Of a stretch of 10,041 nucleotides of DNA, positions 1 to 5,348 are shown piece by piece. The stretch spans positions 1 through 10,041 of the forward strand of contig RHCK01000029.1 in the NCBI GenBank assembly GCA_010030605.1, written 5' to 3'. Within the stretch, counting starts at the first letter, position 1. Each line of letters begins with the position of its first letter. The notes beneath the pieces are model-generated. The model saw nothing but the letters and a program-made list of their open reading frames with translations. It made no database searches and was not told the origin of the DNA. This DNA comes from Acidimicrobiia bacterium. GTDB taxonomy: Bacteria > Actinomycetota > Acidimicrobiia > Acidimicrobiales > Ilumatobacteraceae. The position numbers and the translations under genes are program-made.

Positions 1-1
1 C

Positions 2-118
2 CCCAAGCTCAACACCGCCGTGGTGGTGCCCGTTCAGGGCCGGATGCACCCGGTGGAGATCCTGTACTCCAAGGAGCCCGTGCCCGACTACATTGAGGCG
101 TCGGTGGCGACCGTGGTG
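2..118 (+). CDS. Fragment resembling a eukaryotic DEAH-box RNA helicase (probable foreign sequence at a chimeric contig end)
   Basis: Frame 2 of the + strand gives 39 residues, open from the window edge, containing GRMHPVEILYSKEP followed by DYIEASVATVV. From memory this matches the linker between the two RecA domains of DEAH-box helicases of the Prp22/Prp2/Prp43/DHX35 group, where the usual pattern is GR-hPVeilY-pe-dY-aa-tv-IH. The match fades after the VV: the expected IH is replaced by EAS, which is antisense secD. Codons favour C or G in the third position, as in GC-rich algal genes. The bacterial relatives HrpA and HrpB match this stretch less well. The frame stays open to a TGA at 203-205, but that part is the complement of secD. 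The family call is recognition by eye; the foreign origin is inference. Confidence 0.5.
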
Positions 119-507
119 GAGGCGTCGGGGGCGACGGTGGTCGCCGACGTGTCGATTGCTTGCGAAGCCAACACCGGACGCAACAGAACCGCACCCGTCA
201 CCTGAACGAGGCGAATCGCTTCGTCCTGGTTCTCGACACCGGGCAGGTTCACCACGATGGCGTTGCCTTGGCGAATGATTTCCGGCTCGGCCACTCCGAG
301 CGAGTCCACGCGTTCGCGGATTCGCTCCACGGCGAGGTCGAGGCTCTCGGTGTTGAACTCACCGACGGGTTCCTGGGTGACGGACACCCCACCCTGCAGG
401 TCGAGGCCGAGGGATGGCTCGTTGCCAGCGATGAGGTTGCCGGCGAGCGATCCGAACACGACGACCAACAACCCGAGCAGGGTCATGGAGAGACGACGAC
501 GTGACAT
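88..507 (-). CDS. secD: SecD, N-terminal part only (truncated at probable chimeric junction)
   Basis: SecD is a membrane subunit of the SecDF complex, which uses the proton gradient to help pull proteins out after SecYEG translocation. Only 139 residues are present; the family usually has about 400-600. Residues 1-8 are basic, 9-27 form the first transmembrane helix, and LGLDLQGG (33-40) is the conserved SecD signature. Residues 50-113 match the start of the extracytoplasmic P1 domain (AVERIRERVDSLGV and later LLRPVL). The tail is low-complexity TTVAPDAS/TTVATDAS, then Met and a TAG at 88-90. The rest of P1 and the remaining transmembrane helices are missing. The ATG follows yajC with 7 nt between, and an AAGGA at 512-516 overlaps the yajC stop. 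The protein identity is secure; the TAG is probably not the real end of the gene, because helicase-like sequence begins there. Confidence 0.85.
   Translation of the reverse strand: MSRRRLSMTLLGLLVVVFGSLAGNLIAGNEPSLGLDLQGGVSVTQEPVGEFNTESLDLAVERIRERVDSLGVAEPEIIRQGNAIVVNLPGVENQDEAIRLVQVTGAVLLRPVLASQAIDTSATTVAPDASTTVATDASM
95..142. repeat. Two imperfect 24-bp tandem repeats in secD
   Basis: Units 95-118 and 119-142 both begin GAGGCGTCGG and agree at 21 of 24 positions. In secD (- strand) they encode the Thr/Ala/Asp-rich octapeptides TTVAPDAS and TTVATDAS. The left unit also reads on the + strand as the last part of the helicase-like fragment (EASVATVV). The probable join between the two sequences therefore falls inside this repeat. 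Confidence 0.75.
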
Positions 508-514
508 GGTGTCC

Positions 515-880
515 TTACTCCGAAGCCGCAGCGTCGGAGTCGGAGGTCGGCTCGCCGCCCGCGGTTTCTTCGGTCGGGTTGATTCGGCGAAGAAGGGCGT
601 TGCGTGAGATGCGAATTTCGACGTTGTCGGCGACTTCGAGCCACACCACGTCGCCGTCGATCGCGGTCACGAATCCGTACAGACCCGAATTCGTGATGAC
701 TTCGTCGTCCACGCCGATGGCGGCTTGCAACTCTTGTTGGGCCCGCATGCGCTTGCGCTGGGGACGAATCATGAGGAAGTACATGGCCAGACCAATGAGG
801 CCCATGAAGCCGAAGGTGAAAAGGGCGCTTCCTCCGCTGTTCTGCTGGGAGTTGGCGACGATGGCGGCGGAAATCAACAT
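515..880 (-). CDS. yajC: YajC, preprotein translocase accessory subunit
   Basis: YajC is a small membrane protein that associates with SecDF at the Sec translocon; it is generally dispensable. The 121-residue product has one transmembrane helix at about residues 19-38, followed directly by the family signature MIRPQRKRMRAQQE (37-50). A small YajC beta domain follows (GVDDEVITNSGLYGFVTAIDGDVVWLEV and on to RISRNALLRRI). The last 20 residues are an acidic, disordered-looking tail. An AAGGA at 886-890 lies 5 nt before the ATG. The TAA stop at 515-517 is 7 nt before secD, so the pair is surely co-transcribed, as in many bacteria. Length and architecture are normal for an actinobacterial YajC. Confidence 0.95.
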   Translation of the reverse strand: MLISAAIVANSQQNSGGSALFTFGFMGLIGLAMYFLMIRPQRKRMRAQQELQAAIGVDDEVITNSGLYGFVTAIDGDVVWLEVADNVEIRISRNALLRRINPTEETAGGEPTSDSDAAASE

Positions 881-996
881 TGTGGTCCTTGCTCGGGGCC
901 GGTCGGCCGGGTGCCGGATAGCCCGTGGAATCCTAGTGCTGGATGCCCGAATTCACGGTGTCCATGAATCGCCGGAAACGACGATTTCTGATGGGA
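881..996. other. 116-nt spacer between tgt and yajC
   Basis: This is the only sizeable gap in the ruvC-to-secD run. On the - strand it holds a weak -10-like TAGGAT (930-935) about 50 nt before the yajC ATG, without a convincing -35 box. It also has GC-rich repeats of GGCCGG near 898-910 and a short GAAA/TTTC inverted pair near 976-987. I see no run of T after a stem, so there is no clear intrinsic terminator. It may carry a separate promoter for yajC-secD, but the sequence does not prove it. Confidence 0.3.
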
Positions 997-2103
997 TCAG
1001 CCGCCCTGACCCCATACATCCAGAATTCGACGTCGGAGGGAGTCGAAGGTTCCGGCGGCGATGGCGTCGCGCATGGCCCCCATGAGATTCAGAGTCCAAG
1101 CGACGTTGTGCAGGCTCATGAGTCGTGATCCCGTGGGCTCGTTGACCTGTAACAGGTGTCGGAGATAGCCGCGTGAATGTCGTGCACAGACCTCACACGG
1201 ACACTCGGAATCGAGCGGTGAATCGTCGAGCGCGTTGCGCGCGTTCTTGATGTGCACCTTGCCTTCTCCGGTGAGCGCCGTTCCGTGACGTCCGAGCCGG
1301 GTTTGCATCACGCAGTCGAACTGATCGACTCCGAGAGCCACGGCCTCCACCAATGACGCGGGGTCGCCGACACCCATCAGGTAACGCGGACGGTCGTGCG
1401 GAAGGTGTTCGATCGCCGCGGCCAACGCCGGCAACATTTCGGCTCGGGTCTCACCGACCGACAATCCGCCGATTCCGTAGCCGTCGAATTCGAGCTCGGC
1501 GGTGCGCCGGGCACTCTCGGCGCGCATGCTCGTGGAGATTCCCCCTTGAACGATTCCGAAGAGAGCTTGATCCGTCCGTGTGTGCGCAACCTTGGCACGC
1601 GCCGCCCACGCCGACGTCCGTTCGAGAGCCAGTCGGATGACCGCCTCGGGTGACGGAAGTGGTGGGCAGACATCGAGCACCATCTGAATGTCGGCTCCGA
1701 GCAACTGTTGCGTGGCCACCGCCGACTCGGGGGTGAACCGATGCTTGCTTCCGTCGTACGTGGACGCGAAGGTGACACCGTCGTCATCGACCTTCGGTTC
1801 GAGTGAGAACACTTGAAAGCCACCCGAATCGGTGAGGGTCAAACCTCCCCAACCCGCGAACTTTCCCAAGCCACCGAACCGCGCGACGGTCTCGGCGCCC
1901 GGTCGCAACATGAGGTGGTAGGTGTTCCCGAGAACGATGCGGGCGCCCAATCGTTCGTAGTCCGCCGCGCTCAGGTACTTGATCGCCCCCCGTGTGCCAA
2001 CGGGCATGAAACAGGGGAATTCATAGGAACCATTGGCCGTGGTCGCGACTCCGGTTCGCGCTGCGCCATCGGTGGCGGTGATATCGAGGGTGACGGGGTG
2101 CAT
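997..2103 (-). CDS. tgt: Queuine/preQ1 tRNA-guanine transglycosylase
   Basis: Tgt exchanges guanine 34 for preQ1 in the anticodon of tRNAs with GUN anticodons, the step before QueA in queuosine synthesis. The 368-residue product has the normal length. Visible are TDSGGFQ (91-97, Asp92 in the general acid/base position), LDVCPP (143-148), GIVQGG (183-188), LSVGE (214-218) and the nucleophile region FDCVM (262-266, Asp263). The zinc site is C301-x-C303-x2-C306-x25-H332 with exact family spacing. The ATG at 2101-2103 is preferred because homology begins at MHPVTLDI and it lies 1 nt after the queA stop. An in-frame start at 2220 would add 39 unrelated residues from inside queA. There is no clear Shine-Dalgarno sequence, so coupling to queA is likely. 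After the nucleophile it reads MQTRLGRHG where PTRxARxG is usual. Confidence 0.96.
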   Translation of the reverse strand: MHPVTLDITATDGAARTGVATTANGSYEFPCFMPVGTRGAIKYLSAADYERLGARIVLGNTYHLMLRPGAETVARFGGLGKFAGWGGLTLTDSGGFQVFSLEPKVDDDGVTFASTYDGSKHRFTPESAVATQQLLGADIQMVLDVCPPLPSPEAVIRLALERTSAWAARAKVAHTRTDQALFGIVQGGISTSMRAESARRTAELEFDGYGIGGLSVGETRAEMLPALAAAIEHLPHDRPRYLMGVGDPASLVEAVALGVDQFDCVMQTRLGRHGTALTGEGKVHIKNARNALDDSPLDSECPCEVCARHSRGYLRHLLQVNEPTGSRLMSLHNVAWTLNLMGAMRDAIAAGTFDSLRRRILDVWGQGG

Positions 2104-2104
2104 G

Positions 2105-3115
2105 TCAGTGATCGTGAACGTGGCGGTCGAGCAACATTGCATCGCCGAAGGAGAGGAAACGGTATCGCTGCTCGATGGCTTCTTGGTAGATGGTTCGCCA
2201 AGCCGGTCCGATGAACGCATCGATCATCATGAGCAGTGTCGTGCGTGGCATGTGGAAGTTCGTCATCATCAGATCGACGAGCTTCCATTCGTATCCGCGA
2301 TGAATGAACAGGTCGGTGCGACCGCTCTGGCGGCCGGTGGTGTAGCAGCTCTCGAGAGCGCGCACGGCGGTGGTGCCGACGGCGATCACCCGTCGCGCGT
2401 GCTTCGTGGCCTCGAGGGTCTCATCGGGCACCGAATACAGCTCGGTGTGAATGCGGTGATCGAGTGGGTTATCCGTGCCGATGGGGCGAAAAGTGTCGAG
2501 TCCGACGACCAATTCGACGGTTGCCACCCGCACTCCTCGATGGCGAATGGTGTCGAGAAGTTCCGGCGTGAAATGCAATCCGGCGGTCGGAGCCGCGGCC
2601 GAAGCCGGGCGACGCGAATAAACGGTTTGGTATCGCTCGTTGGCTCCGGAGTCGGAAGTGATGTACGGGGGCAACGGCAAGCGGCCAATTCGATCGAGAA
2701 GTCGTAGGGGCTGTCCATCGTCGAGTAGCCGCACGTCGAACGTGTCGCCGTCGGCTCGACGGCCAACGAAGATGGCCACCGGATCGCCGTCGACATCGAG
2801 GAGCACCTCTCCATCACGCAACTTGGCCGCCGGCCGAACCAATGCGGTCCAGGTGTCGCCGCCGACCGCCTCGAGAAGAAGCACCTCGACGGCACCACCG
2901 CTCCCCCGACGCAACGGCAATCGTGCCGGGATGACCCGTGTGTCGTTGACGACGAGCAGGTCGCCGTCGTGCAGATATTCGGGAATGTCGCGCACGTGTC
3001 GGTGCAACAGTCGGTCGCCGAGATCGACCAGCAATCGTGCGGAATCCCTCGGCTCCACCGGCTCTTGGGCGATGCGCTCGGCCGGCAATTCGTAATCGAA
3101 ATCGGAGATGTGCAC
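2105..3115 (-). CDS. queA: S-adenosylmethionine:tRNA ribosyltransferase-isomerase
   Basis: QueA transfers and isomerises the ribosyl part of S-adenosylmethionine onto preQ1 in tRNA, making epoxyqueuosine. The 336-residue length is typical. Family motifs seen are the N-terminal SDFDYELPAERIAQEP (4-19), LLVVNDTRVIPARL (53-66), the central APTAGLHFTPELL, GTTAVRALES, and C-terminal MTNFHMPRTTLLMM followed by YRFLSFGDAMLL. The start is GTG (3113-3115), 3 nt after the ruvB TGA. No Shine-Dalgarno is obvious, but homology starts right there, so coupled translation from ruvB is the likely route. The tgt start follows 1 nt after its stop, so the two queuosine genes form a tight pair. Confidence 0.96.
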   Translation of the reverse strand: MHISDFDYELPAERIAQEPVEPRDSARLLVDLGDRLLHRHVRDIPEYLHDGDLLVVNDTRVIPARLPLRRGSGGAVEVLLLEAVGGDTWTALVRPAAKLRDGEVLLDVDGDPVAIFVGRRADGDTFDVRLLDDGQPLRLLDRIGRLPLPPYITSDSGANERYQTVYSRRPASAAAPTAGLHFTPELLDTIRHRGVRVATVELVVGLDTFRPIGTDNPLDHRIHTELYSVPDETLEATKHARRVIAVGTTAVRALESCYTTGRQSGRTDLFIHRGYEWKLVDLMMTNFHMPRTTLLMMIDAFIGPAWRTIYQEAIEQRYRFLSFGDAMLLDRHVHDH

Positions 3116-3118
3116 GAT

Positions 3119-4141
3119 TCAGGAGAACAGGTCGGGCTGATTCGACGGAACCTCGAGTCCGAGGTGATTCCATGCGGCGGGCATTGCCACGCGACCGCGC
3201 GGCGTGCGGGCGATCAGACCAAGTTGGATGAGGAACGGTTCGTAGACGTCCTCGACAGTTTCGGGTTGTTCACCCACGCCGATCGCCAAGGTGGTGAGTC
3301 CCACTGGACCACCATTGAATTGCACGCACAGCGCGCGCAACAGTGCCCGGTCGACTTTGTCGAGCCCTCGTTGGTCGACGCCGAAAACGGCGAGTCCTTC
3401 GTCGGCTACGGATCCCGTGATGCGACCACTTTCGCGGACCTCGGCGAAATCACGAACACGACGAAGTAGCCGGTTGGCGATTCGAGGTGTTCCCCGACTT
3501 CGACGCGCGATCTCGTGGCATCCGTCGTCGTCGATCGTCACGTTCAGGATCGTGGCCGCTCGGCGAACGATGGAGGTGAGTTCGTCGTCGTCGTAGTAGT
3601 CGAGACGCGCGACCAAGCCGAAGCGGTCGCGCAAAGGACCGGTGATCATTCCGGTGCGCGTGGTGGCACCCACCAAAGTGAACCGTGGGAGGGCGAGACG
3701 AATGCTCGAAGCGGCCGGTCCCTTACCGACGACGATGTCGAGTTGAAAATCCTCCATGGCCGGATAGAGGATTTCCTCGACCGCTCGACCGAGACGGTGG
3801 ATTTCGTCGATGAAGAGCACGTCACTCGGCTCGAGCTTGGTGAGGATCGCCGCCAGATCGCCGGCTCGCTCGAGAGCGGGCCCGGACGTGATGTGCAGAC
3901 GAACACCCATTTCGGCGGCGATGATGCCCGACAGCGTGGTCTTGCCGAGACCGGGAGGGCCGGCGAACAGCAGATGGTCGACGGCTTCACCGCGACGACG
4001 CGCGGCTTCGAGCACGATCCCGAGTTTCTCTTTCAGCTCGCGTTGACCGACGAATTCATCGAGATGCTTGGGACGCAAACCGGCCTCGTCCGATTCCTCG
4101 ATCGGATCGGAGATCTTGGGGTCGAGAAACTCCTCACGCAC
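3119..4141 (-). CDS. ruvB: Holliday junction branch migration ATPase RuvB
   Basis: RuvB is the AAA+ motor that, as hexamers on RuvA-bound Holliday junctions, drives branch migration. The 340-residue product shows Walker A GPPGLGKT (61-68), Walker B VLFIDE (108-113), sensor 1 GATTR (158-162), the arginine finger GPLRDRFG (Arg171), sensor 2 RGTPRIANRLLRRVRD (216-231), and the C-terminal winged-helix domain (about 255-325). The GTG at 4139-4141 is chosen because the family homology begins there (EEFLDPKISDP). It has GGGAG 6 nt upstream and overlaps the end of ruvA by 8 nt. A longer frame to 4222 only adds a cysteine-rich stretch antiparallel to no known domain and lying inside ruvA. The TGA at 3119-3121 is followed 3 nt later by queA. 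Confidence 0.96.
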   Translation of the reverse strand: MREEFLDPKISDPIEESDEAGLRPKHLDEFVGQRELKEKLGIVLEAARRRGEAVDHLLFAGPPGLGKTTLSGIIAAEMGVRLHITSGPALERAGDLAAILTKLEPSDVLFIDEIHRLGRAVEEILYPAMEDFQLDIVVGKGPAASSIRLALPRFTLVGATTRTGMITGPLRDRFGLVARLDYYDDDELTSIVRRAATILNVTIDDDGCHEIARRSRGTPRIANRLLRRVRDFAEVRESGRITGSVADEGLAVFGVDQRGLDKVDRALLRALCVQFNGGPVGLTTLAIGVGEQPETVEDVYEPFLIQLGLIARTPRGRVAMPAAWNHLGLEVPSNQPDLFS

Positions 4142-4724
4142 GTCGAACTCCCAACACTCGCAAGGACTCACGCAACATCGATGCCGCGTCGAGATCGCCA
4201 GAGACCGAGCGCAGGGCATCACGAATTTCCGATTCGCTGTAACCGAGCCCGATCAGGGCCTCGCGAACGTCGGACATCACGCTCGAGCCGTTCGAGGTGG
4301 ACGTGGCCACGTCGATGAGTGGAAGAGACAGACGACTTTTCAATTCGATCAAGAGCCTTTCGGCGGTCTTTTTGCCGACCCCGGGGACCAGGGTGAGGGC
4401 GGCATGATCGGAGGACGCAACGATGTCGACGAGCGTGGCGGGTGAATGAGTGGCAAGAATCGCCATGGCCAACGCCGGCCCGACACCGTGGGTGGCGATC
4501 AATGTTTGGAAGGTGGACTTCTCGTCGCGCGACAGAAATCCGTAGAGAGTCTGGGCGTCCTCACGAATGTGGTGGTGGACGTACAAGAAGGCCGGTGAGG
4601 TCGGTTCGAGTTCGGCCAACGTGCGTGGGGTGACGTGCACGACGTAACCGACACCGCTCGTCTCGATCAGCGCCGAACCATCGGTGGATCGTTCGAGGAC
4701 GGTTCCTCGCAAGGACCCGATCAT
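4134..4724 (-). CDS. ruvA: Holliday junction DNA-binding protein RuvA
   Basis: RuvA tetramers hold the Holliday junction in a square-planar form and dock RuvB. The 196-residue protein starts with the typical MIGSLRGTV. It has an OB-fold domain (about 1-64, ending REDAQTLYGF) and two helix-hairpin-helix motifs (THGVGPALAMAIL near 78-90 and LVPGVGKKTAERLL near 112-125). A loose Ser/Thr-rich linker (about 138-150) precedes domain III, which contacts RuvB (DVREALIGLGYSESEIRDAL onward). The ATG shares one base with the ruvC TGA (TGATG), and the 3' end overlaps ruvB by 8 nt. The frame runs open upstream to 5369 only because it is the shadow of ruvC. Confidence 0.96.
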   Translation of the reverse strand: MIGSLRGTVLERSTDGSALIETSGVGYVVHVTPRTLAELEPTSPAFLYVHHHIREDAQTLYGFLSRDEKSTFQTLIATHGVGPALAMAILATHSPATLVDIVASSDHAALTLVPGVGKKTAERLLIELKSRLSLPLIDVATSTSNGSSVMSDVREALIGLGYSESEIRDALRSVSGDLDAASMLRESLRVLGVRRA

Positions 4725-5284
4725 CAGCCGGCCTTCCGGCGACTGCGGGCACGTCCGTGAATATCGGGCGCTCCCGCGGCGATGAGGCGACGATGAACGG
4801 GGCTGATGGCCAAATGGCACAATGCCAAAGCGGCGGCGTCGGCGGCGTCGGCGGGTTTGGGAGGGGCGCTCAATCCCAGCCGATTTTGCACCATCCGTTG
4901 CACCTGTTCCTTGCCCGCTCCTCCCCAGCCGGTGACGGCCTCTTTGACCTGATTGGGGGTGTACTGCACGACCTCGCACCCGGCGGCGTGCGCCAATGCC
5001 AAGGCCAATCCGCTGGCCTGACCGACGCTCATGGCCGTGCGCACGTTCACTTGGAAAAAGACTTGTTCGACCGCGACGCTCTGCGGAGCGAACTCGGCGA
5101 GCAAATCGACGAAATCCTGGTGCAGTCGAGCGAGGCGGGCCGGAAGCGAGTCGGTGGCCGGGGTGCGCAGAACTCCGAGCGACACCGCCGACACGTCCGA
5201 ACCGTTGGCGTCGAGAACGGCGTACCCGCAGCGAGTCAGGCCGGGGTCGATCCCCAACACCCGGTGACTGCCCGCTACGAACAT
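4724..5284 (-). CDS. ruvC: Crossover junction endodeoxyribonuclease RuvC
   Basis: RuvC cuts Holliday junctions symmetrically to end recombination. The 186-residue product has all four acidic active-site residues of the RNase H-like fold: Asp13 in GIDPG, Glu73 in AVEQVFFQVN, and Asp146 and Asp149 in PADAADAAALALCH. The C-terminus is basic (GRARSRRKAG). Two in-frame ATGs exist, at 5294-5296 and 5282-5284. I prefer the second because the first lies inside a TATGAT promoter element, and the second would then be the 5' end of a leaderless mRNA. Neither has a good Shine-Dalgarno. Using the first would add four residues (MIVR). It is the first gene of the ruvC-ruvA-ruvB-queA-tgt unit. Confidence 0.95.
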   Translation of the reverse strand: MFVAGSHRVLGIDPGLTRCGYAVLDANGSDVSAVSLGVLRTPATDSLPARLARLHQDFVDLLAEFAPQSVAVEQVFFQVNVRTAMSVGQASGLALALAHAAGCEVVQYTPNQVKEAVTGWGGAGKEQVQRMVQNRLGLSAPPKPADAADAAALALCHLAISPVHRRLIAAGAPDIHGRARSRRKAG

Positions 5285-5291
5285 GCGTACG

Positions 5292-5297
5292 ATCATA
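5292..5297 (-). promoter_or_regulatory. Candidate -10 box of a leaderless ruvC transcript
   Basis: On the - strand the sequence reads TATGAT, then 7 nt (CGTACGC), then ATG. That is one base from TATAAT and places the likely transcription start at or next to the A of the ATG. TAnnnT about 7 nt before the start codon is the standard layout of leaderless genes in actinobacteria. No good -35 box is seen 17 nt further up. It lies in the 64-nt gap between ruvC and the divergent hydrolase gene. Confidence 0.5.
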
Positions 5298-5329
5298 CCG
5301 AACGAGACCGTGCTCGGGGGGACGTGGAC

Positions 5330-5340
5330 CCTGTGACAGG
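5330..5340. promoter_or_regulatory. Small palindrome upstream of the lipoprotein hydrolase gene
   Basis: CCTGTGACAGG is an exact inverted repeat with 5-bp arms around one central base. It ends 8 nt before the hydrolase ATG in the short divergent promoter region. It could be an operator half of a small regulator site. At this length it could also be chance, and its ACAGG might serve as a poor ribosome binding site. Confidence 0.2.
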
Positions 5341-5348
5341 CTTTCGAA

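Noticed and set aside
501..1085. + strand 194-codon frame across yajC
   Set aside because: It is antisense to yajC and the secD start, with no domain or ribosome binding site.
2104..2220. Longer Tgt start adding 39 residues
   Set aside because: The extra part lies inside queA, has no Tgt similarity, and the ATG at 2103 directly follows the queA stop.
4142..4222. Longer RuvB start with a cysteine-rich N-terminus
   Set aside because: It is an out-of-frame reading of ruvA; RuvB homology begins at the GTG at 4141, which has its own GGGAG.
5298..5320. Possible LexA (SOS) box upstream of ruvC
   Set aside because: A GTTCG half site is present on the - strand, but the matching CGAAC half at N4 spacing is absent.
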